Shown: positions 8,701-18,032, numbered from the stretch's first letter. The stretch is DNA of 64,000 bases from Candidatus Aminicenantota bacterium (GCA_017886205.1 JAFNEO010000046.1:75856-139855); one strand, 5' to 3'. Numbers and translations: made by a program. Notes: generated from the letters alone by a model not told the origin.

Positions 8701-9246
8701 ATGTTCAAGCAAAAAAAAGGCTTTACGCTGATCGAAACGCTGTGCGTAACGGCAATCATCGGAATCCTGGCGGCCCTTTTTATTCCTCAGTTCATAACGT
8801 CCATCCAGAAGGCGAAGCAGAAGGCCACGATGCAGGACATGAACGGCATCGCCAAATCGATCATCGATTACATAACCGATGTCGGCTATGCTCCCGAACA
8901 GAGTGGGGCTATGGCCGCCGGGTCCAGTTTCCTTGAAGACCTGACGCCTTTTTATATGAAAGCGATGCCCCTGATAGACCAGTGGGGGACGGCTTTTTAT
9001 GTCTACTGCGGTACTGACGCCCTCAGCGCGGCGGGCATCGGAGGCGTGACAGAAGCGGGATCCGATGATTTTGTCATCATCTCTTTCGGAAGAGACAAGC
9101 AACAGACCCCCTTTTCTTTTGACCCGCTGGATCCCCAGACCGCCTATTTCGAAATGACGGCCCTTTCCAGTTTCAACGAGGATCTGATCATCTGGAACGG
9201 CTCCTGGATTCATGTCCCCAAAGCCGCACAGCTCGGCCATAATTAG
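8701..9246 (+). CDS. Second type IV pilin, paralogue of the upstream pilin
   Basis: The 181-residue product has a 7-residue leader ending in Gly, FTLIE, and a hydrophobic helix that contains an unusual Cys (TLCVTAII). It aligns along its length with the upstream pilin (IQKAKQK.TM.DMN, DQWGT.F.VYCG, SFGRDK, SSFN.DL..W.GSWIH.PK), so the pair arose by tandem duplication. TGAGG lies eight bases before the ATG. A terminator separates it from pilin 1 and I see no sigma-54 promoter of its own, so it may be expressed at lower level, perhaps as a minor pilin. Confidence 0.88.
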   Translation: MFKQKKGFTLIETLCVTAIIGILAALFIPQFITSIQKAKQKATMQDMNGIAKSIIDYITDVGYAPEQSGAMAAGSSFLEDLTPFYMKAMPLIDQWGTAFYVYCGTDALSAAGIGGVTEAGSDDFVIISFGRDKQQTPFSFDPLDPQTAYFEMTALSSFNEDLIIWNGSWIHVPKAAQLGHN

Positions 9247-9268
9247 CCCGTCCTGCCCGCACCGCGAT

Positions 9269-9297
9269 TTGACAGCCCCTCCGTCTTTTGTTAAGAA
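9269..9297 (+). promoter_or_regulatory. Sigma-70 type promoter of the TMTC-like gene
   Basis: TTGACA (9269-9274) and TAAGAA (9292-9297) are 17 bp apart. Initiation near 9304 leaves a ~15-base leader that includes GAGGAA before the TTG start. Confidence 0.6.
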
Positions 9298-9318
9298 AGG
9301 CCCGTCGAGGAACACTTT

Positions 9319-11064
9319 TTGACCGGCCCATCTCTCCAGGATCCCGGAGATCTGCGTCGCTCCCTCTTGATATTCATTCTTCTCCTTTTGACAATCAACC
9401 TGTTTATCTTTCTCCCCTGCATGTCCGGCGATTTTCTCTGGGATGACAAGTATTTCATCAGCGAGAACTCGAACCTCCTCGGGGCCCGCTTTCTCCAGGA
9501 TTTCTGGCGGAGCCCCTTTGGCGGTTTCTCGGGAACAGACGAGAACAGCCTGAGGATCGACCGGGGGAGGCAGTTCTTCCGTCCTCTAACCTCGCTGTCC
9601 TACTGGCTGGACTTCAAGCTCTGGGGGCTCAACACGGCCGCTTTCCACCTCACCAACATCCTCCTCCACGTCATCAACTCCATCCTCCTGCTCCTAATCC
9701 TTCTCCGCGTCGGACTGGGCCGGGTGCCTGCTTTTGCAGGGGCCATCCTGTTCTCCGTTTTCCCCCCTCATTTCGAGAACGTGGCCTGGATCTCGGGCCG
9801 GACCGACCTTCTCTCCTTTCTCTTCGCTGCGCTTTCGGTCCTGAGCTTTCTCACTTTCCTTAAGAAGAAAAGGCGCGCCTGGCTCGTTCTTTCCGCGCTT
9901 TTCTTTTGGGGCGGACTCCTGGCCAAGGAAAATGTCTTTCTTCTTCCCTGCCTGTTCCTTCTGGTCATCTGGCGGAGGGGAACGAAGGCGAGGGATCTCC
10001 TGCTGGTTTCAGGTCCGTTCGTCTTGAGTGCCGCCCTCTGGTTTTTCCTCAGGGCCATGGCCTTCGGGCATGGCGCGCCCGCCCTCTCCGGCCGGTCTAC
10101 CCTTGATTTCTTCTCCGTCATCGGTTTCTACACGGCGCGGCTGGTCATTCCATTCGGCCTGACCGTGACCGTGGATTCCGCGTCGGTATTCGCGAACCCT
10201 GTGTACACGGCCCTCGGTGTTTTAATCGCCGCTCTTTTCGCCGTATCGATCATTCTTGTCCTGGATAGGAAGCGGAGGCAAATCGATACCCCTCTCCTCC
10301 TCTCCGGCTACGTCCTTTTTGTGCTCCCCTCGGTAGCCGTCATCTTCTCCTCGCTGACTCTGTCCCTCGTCGCCTGGCGGTTCCTCTATCTTCCGTCGGC
10401 CGTGTTCGTCGCCGGACTGGCCCATTTCGCTTTCCGTCTGGTCCGGCCCCGGGCCGTTGCCTACACTTTCCTGGGGCTATTGGCAATCGCCTACGTAGTC
10501 GAGACATACCCCAAGAGCGACCTCTTCGGCCGGGATGAGACCGGGTTCTGGCTGAGGATCAAGCGGGTCGACAGGGAAGATCTCATCGCCCAGTTCAACG
10601 TCGCGATCAAGACCCTTCCCCAGGACGAAAAGAAGGCGCTCCAGATCTTCGACCAGATCCTGGCGGCGAAAGCGCATCCGCTGTTTCCCATGTGGCAGGC
10701 CAGGATTTATGAAGAACTGGCAATATATTATGCGTTTCAAAAGGATTTTGCCAAAGCGGAATACTATTTCGGCGAATTGTCCAGAAGGCCGGGCGGACAG
10801 TCGCTCCACTCCACCTTCAATTACTCCTATTACTTGGCTTTTGCCGGGAAACGGGAGGAAGGCGAGGGTATTATCCTCGACCTCGTCGGCCGCTATCCCC
10901 AGAACCACTTTGTCCTGACCCGGGCGGCCAAGTTCTACCTGATCGTCAAGGATTATCCCCGGGCGGCAGACCTCTATGGGCGGGACTACGGTCTGTTTCG
11001 CAACGAACAGACCAAAAAACTGCTTGAGGAGCTGCGGCCTTTACTCCCCCGGATGGATCAGTGA
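9319..11064 (+). CDS. TMTC/PMT-like membrane protein with C-terminal TPR region
   Basis: The 581-residue protein begins with a membrane helix followed by FLWDDKYF, the acidic first-loop motif of the PMT/TMTC GT-C fold. FRPLTSLSYW, HLTNILLHVIN, NVAWISGRTDLLS and LLAKENVFLLP follow, all characteristic of this group. About ten membrane segments end near residue 400, and the last ~160 residues are TPR-like helices. Such proteins transfer mannose or other sugars from a lipid carrier to extracytoplasmic targets; the substrate here is unknown. I chose TTG 9319 because GAGG sits eight bases upstream; the next start (ATG 9421) would remove the first helix. The end overlaps the convergent neighbour by 7 bases. 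Confidence 0.75.
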   Translation: MTGPSLQDPGDLRRSLLIFILLLLTINLFIFLPCMSGDFLWDDKYFISENSNLLGARFLQDFWRSPFGGFSGTDENSLRIDRGRQFFRPLTSLSYWLDFKLWGLNTAAFHLTNILLHVINSILLLLILLRVGLGRVPAFAGAILFSVFPPHFENVAWISGRTDLLSFLFAALSVLSFLTFLKKKRRAWLVLSALFFWGGLLAKENVFLLPCLFLLVIWRRGTKARDLLLVSGPFVLSAALWFFLRAMAFGHGAPALSGRSTLDFFSVIGFYTARLVIPFGLTVTVDSASVFANPVYTALGVLIAALFAVSIILVLDRKRRQIDTPLLLSGYVLFVLPSVAVIFSSLTLSLVAWRFLYLPSAVFVAGLAHFAFRLVRPRAVAYTFLGLLAIAYVVETYPKSDLFGRDETGFWLRIKRVDREDLIAQFNVAIKTLPQDEKKALQIFDQILAAKAHPLFPMWQARIYEELAIYYAFQKDFAKAEYYFGELSRRPGGQSLHSTFNYSYYLAFAGKREEGEGIILDLVGRYPQNHFVLTRAAKFYLIVKDYPRAADLYGRDYGLFRNEQTKKLLEELRPLLPRMDQ

Positions 11065-13124
11065 GGGCCTTCCGTCCAGACGCCCTTGATCTTCTCTAAG
11101 TACTCTTTCTTGAGACGGCCGATGAGGACGACGATCTCCGGCTGGGAGGGGTTCAGGGCGAGGGACTGCTCGAAATAGCCGATGGCCGTTTTGACCCGGA
11201 TCAGGTTGTAAAGGTAGAAAAAGCCGGCCTTGTTCAGGATCTCATAGTTCCCCGGGTTCTGGTCAAGGATCTCCTGGATGACCTTGTTTCCCTCCTCGCC
11301 TTTTCCTTCATAAAAGGAGAGCTTGGCCAGCAGGAACTGGTGGTCGAGGTTGAGGCTTGGGAGCGTCCTGACCAGGGCAACTGCCCCGGCGAAGTTCCTG
11401 TTCTGAATATAGAAGGTCATCTTCTTCTCGAAGGGGAGCGTCTCGAACTCCTGCCGCATCTTGGCCGTGTCTATAACGGCGAAAAAAGCCGGGAAAATGC
11501 TCTTCATCGTCTCTTCGAGCTTTGCCGCCTCCCGCCATAAACCGTGACTGACATACAGGTTGTAGAGGTCGGAATAGGCTTCTTTGACGGTGCTGTAGCC
11601 GGCGATGTTCTCGAGCAGCAGCTTCTCGGCTGCCCTGGTGTCTCCCTGGGAGACAAAGACCCGGGCCTTCTTGGCGTTGATTTGGTAGCGGATGAAGGGG
11701 GCGATCTTGATTTCCGGCGATTTATTAAATTCCTCGACACTCGCCATCCAGCGGAGGACACCGGGGTAATCCGCCCGCATCATCTCGATATCCGCGTAGA
11801 GCATGCTGACCAGGATGGCCGTCTCCCGCTTCATGCTGACACCCAGAGATCTGTTCAGGTCGATCTCGGCCGAAAGATAGTCCTTGTTCTCGATGGCCGT
11901 TTTGGCCGCCTGGAAGAGGACATAGGCGTCTTGGGATGAGGACTTCATGGCTCTCTGCCAGAAAACGGTGCTGTTCTTATAAGCGCCGGCGTTGAGGACG
12001 ATCGAGGGGATGAAGAGGATGAGGACGAGGAAGACGATCCCGAAGCGGGGCCTCTCCTTGATGCGCATCAGGAAGTGGGCCAGGAGCCAGACCAGGCCGA
12101 GGCCGGCGACCATCATGTAGCGGGAAAAGATCTGGTAGGGAAGGATATTGGCATAGATAAGGGGGATGTGTCCCAGCCAGAAGACGACGAAAAGCGACGC
12201 CGGAAGCACCACATCTCTGTCCTTTTTAGCCCATATCACCAGCCCAACGATGAACACCAGGGCCAGCAGGCCGAAAGCGAGAAAGAGGACCCGGCTCATA
12301 TCGGTGACAGGGAGAAACATGTCATACCGGATAGGGAAGATCATGGTCCGGAGGTAATAACCCAGGGTCCCCAGAGCCGCCCGCACGTTCTCGAGCGAGT
12401 TGGGCATATAAACCAACTTGATGTTCTTGATCCCGAGGACGAGGTTTTTAATGAAGAAGAAGAGCAGGATGATGGAGGCGTTGGCGAGATGATAGGGCCA
12501 GGCGATCTTCCGGCGTCTGACCTTTTCGTAAAAGAGGAGCAGGGGAAGGAAGAGGATGAAGGTTTCCTTGGAAAAGACGCCGAGGAGAAAGAAGAACGAA
12601 GACCCCACCAAGTAGAGCGGCCGGCCCTTTTTCAGGAAGAGCTCGAAGAAGAGGAAGGTGAGGCTCCCCCAGAGGAGCAGGAAGAGATCTCCCCGGCCGA
12701 CGACCCAGACGATGTTCTCGCTGTTCAGGGGATAGAGGGCGAATAGGAGCGTGGTTATCTCCGGCAGGTAGGCTTTATCGGAATGGGCCTTCAGAAAGGC
12801 GAAGAGGAGGATGAGGGAGAGAAAAAAGATGAGGAGGTTGGTCAGGCGAAGAGTGATGTTCCTGATCCCCCAGAGCTCGTTCTCCAGGAGGAAGGAGAGC
12901 GTCAGAAGGGGCCGGTAATAGTGGTCCTGTCCCTGGACGCCGAGCTGCTCGCTGAAATAGCCGTACTTTAGGGCCGAGGTCAAGGGCTGATGCTCGATGA
13001 AGAGGAGGTTGTGCTTGAAGAAGATCTCGTCGTCCCAGATGAAGTCGTAGTTGAACGTCTTCCAGTAAAGGCCGAATAGGATGACGGCCAGGATGGCCAC
13101 ATAGAGGAGGTCTTTTTTTCGCAT
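11058..13124 (-). CDS. TMTC/PMT-like membrane protein with C-terminal TPR region (second copy)
   Basis: This 688-residue protein has the same plan as its convergent neighbour: a first helix, FIWDDEIFF, YRPLLTLSFLLE, NSENIVWVVGRGDL, VFSKETFILFLP, about 11 membrane segments, then ~270 residues of TPR-like helices with SAEIDLNRSLG and IGYFEQSLALNPSQPE. The roughly parallel sequence suggests distant paralogues facing each other. A role in protein or lipid glycosylation outside the inner membrane is inferred from the fold. The start has no ribosome-binding site; a promoter six bases upstream implies a leaderless message. Confidence 0.75.
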   Translation of the reverse strand: MRKKDLLYVAILAVILFGLYWKTFNYDFIWDDEIFFKHNLLFIEHQPLTSALKYGYFSEQLGVQGQDHYYRPLLTLSFLLENELWGIRNITLRLTNLLIFFLSLILLFAFLKAHSDKAYLPEITTLLFALYPLNSENIVWVVGRGDLFLLLWGSLTFLFFELFLKKGRPLYLVGSSFFFLLGVFSKETFILFLPLLLFYEKVRRRKIAWPYHLANASIILLFFFIKNLVLGIKNIKLVYMPNSLENVRAALGTLGYYLRTMIFPIRYDMFLPVTDMSRVLFLAFGLLALVFIVGLVIWAKKDRDVVLPASLFVVFWLGHIPLIYANILPYQIFSRYMMVAGLGLVWLLAHFLMRIKERPRFGIVFLVLILFIPSIVLNAGAYKNSTVFWQRAMKSSSQDAYVLFQAAKTAIENKDYLSAEIDLNRSLGVSMKRETAILVSMLYADIEMMRADYPGVLRWMASVEEFNKSPEIKIAPFIRYQINAKKARVFVSQGDTRAAEKLLLENIAGYSTVKEAYSDLYNLYVSHGLWREAAKLEETMKSIFPAFFAVIDTAKMRQEFETLPFEKKMTFYIQNRNFAGAVALVRTLPSLNLDHQFLLAKLSFYEGKGEEGNKVIQEILDQNPGNYEILNKAGFFYLYNLIRVKTAIGYFEQSLALNPSQPEIVVLIGRLKKEYLEKIKGVWTEGPH

Positions 13125-13130
13125 GGGTGT

Positions 13131-13159
13131 ATGTTAAGGTCTCGAGTCCTTTTTTTCAA
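13131..13159 (-). promoter_or_regulatory. Leaderless-type promoter of the 13124 (-) gene
   Basis: On the minus strand TTGAAA (13159-13154) and TAACAT (13136-13131) are 17 bp apart. The -10 ends six bases before the ATG, so the message would start at or next to the start codon. Confidence 0.6.
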
Positions 13160-13183
13160 GGCCGTCGACCGGGCGCCGGGTAT

Positions 13184-13212
13184 TTGACTTGATCCCGCCA
13201 AACCGATAATAT
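13184..13212 (+). promoter_or_regulatory. Promoter of the PAP2 gene, very short leader
   Basis: TTGACT (13184-13189) and TAATAT (13207-13212) are 17 bp apart; twelve bases remain before the ATG, with no Shine-Dalgarno sequence. Confidence 0.6.
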
Positions 13213-13224
13213 TCCTGCCTCGCG

Positions 13225-14496
13225 ATGCTCAAGAAGAGGTTTTCCCCTCGGCAATCTCCGGTCCTTCTGATCGTCGCCTTCCTGTCCGTCCTCATCCTCA
13301 TCCTGATCCTGTCCAAGCGGTTTTTTTTCGTGCCCAAGATCCTGATCATCCTGCTGGTCATCCTGGCCGTGGCGGCCCTGGGGAAGGTCAGGCTTTTTCT
13401 CCAGGACTGGTTCATTTTCCTCGGCTTCATCTACCTATTCGACAGCTTCCGGGGAAGCATCTACATCGCCACCTGCCGGCTCGGCCTGCCTGTCCATACG
13501 CTGTATGTGATCAGGATCGAACAGTTCCTATTCGGCGGGGTCCCCTCCATAATGCTGCAGGACCTTTTTCTCCGTTCCGACTCCGCGTCCGAGTTCGGCT
13601 GGTTTGAAAAGTTCATCACCGTGGCCCACGGCAGCCACTTCGTCGCCTTTCTCATGGTCGGGTTCATCATCTGGCTGTACCGGCCGCGATTTTTCCGGTT
13701 CTTCAAGGTCTCTTTCTACCTCGCCATCTTCCTCGGGCTCCTGGGATATTTCGCCGTGCCGACTGTCCCCCCCTGGATGGCGTCGACTGTCTTCGGCCTG
13801 CTGCCCCGGATTATCCGCTTCAACGCGATCATCTACAACCTGGCCATCCCGGATATCAGCTCGGGGTTCGATACCAACCCCATCGCCGCCATGCCCTCGC
13901 TCCACGCCGCCTTCCCATTTCTCTGCGCCCTGATCCTCTGGAGAGTCTACCGCTCCAAGGCCTGGCCGTTCTACCTCTATGCGCTCCTGATGCAGTTTGC
14001 CATCATCTACACCGGCGACCATTATGTCACCGATGTCCTCGCGGGCTTTGTCCTGGCCGGTTTCTGCTATTGGGCGGCCCTCGTCCTGACCAGGAAGGAT
14101 GCCTCGGCGGAAGGCGCCATACCCGCCGAAAGACCTGAGACAGCAGTCATCCCTAAGAAGCTGGTCAGGGCGCTTGTCGGCGGGCTTCTGATCCTCTTGG
14201 CCGGGATCGGTATTGGCTCCTATAATAGGGACCAATTCCTCCACAACGCGACGGCCTACGGTCTCTATATGCCCCGCTACGCGGATTTCTTCCGCCACGA
14301 AGCGGAATACGCGACGAACTTCCAGGTCCAGTATTACCTGGGCAGCCACCATTTCTTGAAGCGCGACTTCGACCGGGCGATCCCCTATTTCGAGAAGTGC
14401 CTGGCCATCGCCCGGAACGACGCCGAGAGACAGAGAGCCGAGACCGGGATCAAGATGTCCCGTGAATGGCTAAACAAGAAGACTCCTCAGAGCTAA
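13225..14496 (+). CDS. PAP2-family membrane phosphatase/phosphotransferase with TPR-like tail
   Basis: The 423-residue protein has several membrane helices and the PAP2 active-site motifs AMPSLHAAFP (~222, catalytic His) and YTGDHYVTDVLAG (~261, second His and Asp). The arrangement resembles the PAP2_3 group that includes inositol-phosphoceramide synthase-like enzymes, so it may move a lipid-linked headgroup or phosphate on the outer face of the inner membrane. Residues ~350-415 form a TPR-like pair (FDRAIPYFEKCLAIARND), an unusual addition that recalls the tails of its neighbours. The substrate cannot be read from sequence. Confidence 0.75.
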   Translation: MLKKRFSPRQSPVLLIVAFLSVLILILILSKRFFFVPKILIILLVILAVAALGKVRLFLQDWFIFLGFIYLFDSFRGSIYIATCRLGLPVHTLYVIRIEQFLFGGVPSIMLQDLFLRSDSASEFGWFEKFITVAHGSHFVAFLMVGFIIWLYRPRFFRFFKVSFYLAIFLGLLGYFAVPTVPPWMASTVFGLLPRIIRFNAIIYNLAIPDISSGFDTNPIAAMPSLHAAFPFLCALILWRVYRSKAWPFYLYALLMQFAIIYTGDHYVTDVLAGFVLAGFCYWAALVLTRKDASAEGAIPAERPETAVIPKKLVRALVGGLLILLAGIGIGSYNRDQFLHNATAYGLYMPRYADFFRHEAEYATNFQVQYYLGSHHFLKRDFDRAIPYFEKCLAIARNDAERQRAETGIKMSREWLNKKTPQS

Positions 14497-14512
14497 ACTG
14501 GGCCATCCCTGA

Positions 14513-16006
14513 TCATTCCTGGGTTTTGGGAACGGTTTTGTAGAGCCGCCAGCGGCCGGAAGAGGTGACTGCATAGAAGGTTTGGTCTCGCCGAACGGCC
14601 TCGTGAAGCCTGTCATCGCCGCTGACCAGGGCGTAATCAAAAGACAATAAGTCGCTCTTCTTGGCCCGCTCAGGAAACCATTCCAACCCCGAGGTCCAGG
14701 CCAGCCGGCGGGGCTCCCGGTATATGACCAGGCTGGGCCCAAAATCAGCAAAGGAAAAGTTCAGTTCTCCTCCCCTATAGACCTGGGCGTAGGAGAAAAC
14801 CTGGATGAACGGCCGGCCTCGGACGATGGCGCTGTCCTTCATATAGCTCAGGCCGATGAGGCGGGGCCCTTGAGGAAGCGCCTCCAGCGATTCACCCAGC
14901 CCCGAGAGCTCGCTCCTCTCAAAGGCGATCCAGTTGACCGAGGTGAGGGTAAAAAAGGCGAGGAGCGAGGCGAACACCGCGGCCGTGAGAACGCTCTTGC
15001 GAACCTTGATCTCGGGCAGGCCGATCAGCAGGAAGGCCAGCCCCGGCGGCACCCACCTCTGACAGAACCGGATCGTGTTGGTATGCTTGTCCGGAAGGAC
15101 GAGAGCTATGAGGAAGAAGAGAGCGCTGAGAAAAAGGAGGCTCTTATCGGCCTGGGCCAGGAAACCCTTGCGGTTTGGAAGCCAGGCCAGGAGGACCCAG
15201 ATGACGATCAGGCCGAAAAAGACGGGCTCCAGGGCGCCTTTAAGCCCGCCGAAAGATGCGTCCGTGAGCCAGGTCGGGAGGAGCCTCTCGAACGGAACGG
15301 TGGCCCAGACCGTCTGTGACTTGAAACCGTAGGCCGCCAGGTTTGGATACCAGGCGGCGGCCAGGGCGAAAAGGGGGACGGCGCCCGCAGCCCGCAAAAA
15401 GAGCTTCTTGATATCCCGTCGGATGAAGAGGTGCGTCACGCCCAGCCAGGCGACGGCCACGAGAAACCAGAGAATGTGGGTGAAGTAGAGGACGATCCAG
15501 GCTCCCCAAAAAGCCAGGGCCTCCTTCCAGCGGCTTCGAATATTCGCCCGGAGGAGCAAAAGATATCCGATAAAGAGCGGCCAGCCGAAGGCGAACTGAT
15601 AGAATCCCCAGTAGAGGATGTGGCCGAAGAACAGCAGCGAGGCGAACGATGCGGCCAAGGCCGGCCTTTTCAGCCGAGCGGCCAGGAGATGGAGCATGGC
15701 GATCCAGAGCAGCGCGATGATGAGCATCCCGATGCGGCCCGCGTTTTCGGGGCCAAAGACAAGCCAGCTCGCTCCGAGCACCGTGTAGACAAGGCTATAC
15801 GGGGTCATCCACTGGATTCTGTAGGGAGAATCGAGTTGGCTGAGGGCTTCTCCGAAAAGACGAATCTGTGCCGCATGCTGAGGAAGGTCTGTGATCGGGG
15901 GGAACTTGACGACTAAAAAAGGGGCCGCGGCTAACAAACAGCACAAGACGGCGAAAAGGATCCGTGTTTTGAAGGTTCGGTTTGACTGGCTCTGGGCGTC
16001 GGACAT
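14513..16006 (-). CDS. Multi-pass membrane protein, possible GT-C fold
   Basis: The 497-residue protein has a first membrane helix followed by the acidic loop FPPITDLPQHAAQI, about ten more hydrophobic segments, and a ~140-residue soluble C-terminal domain. The layout is like GT-C glycosyltransferases with an acidic residue in the first external loop, but I recognise no named family. It follows the GT39-like gene on the same strand 41 bases downstream and has its own leaderless-type promoter in that gap. Function is unknown. Confidence 0.6.
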   Translation of the reverse strand: MSDAQSQSNRTFKTRILFAVLCCLLAAAPFLVVKFPPITDLPQHAAQIRLFGEALSQLDSPYRIQWMTPYSLVYTVLGASWLVFGPENAGRIGMLIIALLWIAMLHLLAARLKRPALAASFASLLFFGHILYWGFYQFAFGWPLFIGYLLLLRANIRSRWKEALAFWGAWIVLYFTHILWFLVAVAWLGVTHLFIRRDIKKLFLRAAGAVPLFALAAAWYPNLAAYGFKSQTVWATVPFERLLPTWLTDASFGGLKGALEPVFFGLIVIWVLLAWLPNRKGFLAQADKSLLFLSALFFLIALVLPDKHTNTIRFCQRWVPPGLAFLLIGLPEIKVRKSVLTAAVFASLLAFFTLTSVNWIAFERSELSGLGESLEALPQGPRLIGLSYMKDSAIVRGRPFIQVFSYAQVYRGGELNFSFADFGPSLVIYREPRRLAWTSGLEWFPERAKKSDLLSFDYALVSGDDRLHEAVRRDQTFYAVTSSGRWRLYKTVPKTQE

Positions 16007-16015
16007 CCGAGCTCA

Positions 16016-16044
16016 ATTATAGGAAAACCGGGCTTGGCAGGCAA
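16016..16044 (-). promoter_or_regulatory. Leaderless-type promoter of the 16006 (-) gene
   Basis: On the minus strand TTGCCT (16044-16039) and a consensus TATAAT (16021-16016) are 17 bp apart, and nine bases separate the -10 from the ATG. The transcript would begin about two bases before the start codon. Confidence 0.65.
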
Positions 16045-16047
16045 CCT

Positions 16048-18024
16048 TTAAAAGCCTCTTTCCGGTAAGACCCTATAGAGCCGGCGCTCGTTGAAATCGA
16101 TCTTCGCCATGAAAGCCAGGATCTTTCCGGCGGCCTCAGCCTGGCCCGTTTTCTGATAGCAGGGGAGAAGGCGGTTGAGCAGATCCCACCTGACCGCCGG
16201 GTCGTTTTCGATCTGGAGCGCGGCTTCAAAACAAAAGCCGGCCCGTTCAAAATCGTCTCTGGATTGATACCCGACACCCATCTCTTCGAGGCGCCTTCCA
16301 TCGATCTCGAGCAGGCTGGTTTCCCTGAAGACCTGCTCAAGGAAGTTGCTGAATTCCGAAGAATAGGCAAAGAATATCTCGGCCGGATCACTAACGATTT
16401 CGATAGAGTTCCTGATCCGGCCCGGCGGCCGCACGGGCTCCCCCAGTTCAACCCCTGGCCCGCTTTTTTTAAAGGGGATGAGCACCCCCCTGTCCAGGGT
16501 TCCGGCGTAGATAAAGATGTCCCTATCCCGGTAACAGGAAAAAAGCTCGGCATAGCTTCTCTCTCTAGCCCTTACGTAGATGATGTCTGTCTTGAGATCC
16601 GGGTCATTGCGAAAGAAACCCGAGCCCCAGCCTCCCTCGTCGGGGAAAGAAGAGGGAGGCCGGTGCCAGAACTTAAGAATGACCACCGCGCGGCCGACGT
16701 TGAGTGCAGCGATCGTCCGGCCCAGCCGGCCGTTGGTCCCGGCGAACCGGTGGTCGTAGCGCTCGAAGTACCAGAAGGCATGGGGAGGCCGGAGCCGTTG
16801 AGGCAGACGGTAGACAAAGGCATAGAGTGCTAAAGCCGAGAGCAGGACGGCGGCCATCTTTCTTACTGTTGACTCGGGCAGTCTTGGGCACACCCGGCCG
16901 ACGAGGCCGGGAATCTTGATTATCCCCCGGGCGCTCAACAGGAAGAAAAGGGGCAGGGCGTCGAACAACATCCGAGCGCCGATGAAGACGAACGCACCCC
17001 AGAAGAAAGAGAAGGCGATTACGAGACAGCCGATGCCGCTCAAGAGGAGCAGGTCCTTTTTCCGGTCTGTTGGGCTCAGCCGGGACAGCCAGAGGAGCGG
17101 CAGCATGGCCAGGAAAGAGGAGATCGGCCAGCCGAAAAGATCGGAGTTCAGCGCGCGCAGGTTGTCGGCCATCTGTATAGCACCGGTAAGGGGTGTGAAG
17201 TCAGAGTCGAGTGTAGCCGGGCGGCCGAAGATGACCGAATAGCTCGGGCCGTAGCGCACCAGATATCCCATCCGGAAAGGTTTGCCGGTAGTGAGAAAAT
17301 TGTAGAGGAGAAACAGCCCGACAAAGGTTAAGGCTGCGGCCAGGAGAGCGAAGGCCTTTCTTCTTGCCCTGTTCCCCGGGCTTCTCAGCAGGCGGATAAC
17401 GAAAAAAACGAGGAAGACAAGTGAAAAAAATAGCGTGTTGAGCGGCCGGATGAGCAAGGCCATCCCCCAGCTGATCCCGGCGGCCAGCCCAAGGCCCAGG
17501 GACAGCTTGCGGAGAAACCGGAAGAGGAATAGAAGAAAAAGCGTGTTGAAAAATAGGCTCGAGGTATGGGACATCATGGTCGAGGACATCAGCAAGAACC
17601 AGGGGGAGATGGCCGCCAGGAGGGCGGCGAGAAGACCGACCGATCGGCTGTAGATCTCCGTGCCGAGGAGGAAGAAAAGGACGATGGCCAGGGCCGCCAG
17701 GATCGGGTTGATCAGCCAGGGTGCACGAAAGGCCAGGCCGAGGACGAGAAGGAGCGGAAACCCGGGAGGATAGATGCTGTACCACTTCCCGTTGTTGATG
17801 ATGTGGGGGAAGTCGAAGAATTCCCGGCCGCAGGGAGAGGGTGCGTAGAGCCGTCCCGATTGAAAGAGCTTGGCCTGGAAGAGATAGGCGATCTCGTCGT
17901 TGACATGGGGAACCCGCTCGAAGACGAGAGCGGAAAAAAGGCTGCAGAAGATGAGGACAAAAACAGAGGCCAAGATAACGGGGAGAGGGATCCCCGATCT
18001 CTTGCCCGCGGGGCTCGCGTCCAT
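16048..18024 (-). CDS. GT39/ArnT-like glycosyltransferase, membrane
   Basis: The 658-residue protein carries, after a first membrane helix, HVNDEIAYLFQAKL, the acidic motif of ArnT/PMT-type (GT39) enzymes that use polyprenyl-phosphate sugars. YPPGFPLLLVLG and RPLNTLFFSL, also typical, follow within ~10 membrane helices. The ~200-residue C-terminal domain is soluble and ends in a TPR-like stretch (ERAGFCFEAALQIEND). It is divergent from plsC and preceded by a leaderless-type promoter. Acceptor and sugar are unknown. Confidence 0.72.
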   Translation of the reverse strand: MDASPAGKRSGIPLPVILASVFVLIFCSLFSALVFERVPHVNDEIAYLFQAKLFQSGRLYAPSPCGREFFDFPHIINNGKWYSIYPPGFPLLLVLGLAFRAPWLINPILAALAIVLFFLLGTEIYSRSVGLLAALLAAISPWFLLMSSTMMSHTSSLFFNTLFLLFLFRFLRKLSLGLGLAAGISWGMALLIRPLNTLFFSLVFLVFFVIRLLRSPGNRARRKAFALLAAALTFVGLFLLYNFLTTGKPFRMGYLVRYGPSYSVIFGRPATLDSDFTPLTGAIQMADNLRALNSDLFGWPISSFLAMLPLLWLSRLSPTDRKKDLLLLSGIGCLVIAFSFFWGAFVFIGARMLFDALPLFFLLSARGIIKIPGLVGRVCPRLPESTVRKMAAVLLSALALYAFVYRLPQRLRPPHAFWYFERYDHRFAGTNGRLGRTIAALNVGRAVVILKFWHRPPSSFPDEGGWGSGFFRNDPDLKTDIIYVRARERSYAELFSCYRDRDIFIYAGTLDRGVLIPFKKSGPGVELGEPVRPPGRIRNSIEIVSDPAEIFFAYSSEFSNFLEQVFRETSLLEIDGRRLEEMGVGYQSRDDFERAGFCFEAALQIENDPAVRWDLLNRLLPCYQKTGQAEAAGKILAFMAKIDFNERRLYRVLPERGF

Positions 18025-18032
18025 CCGGTCTT

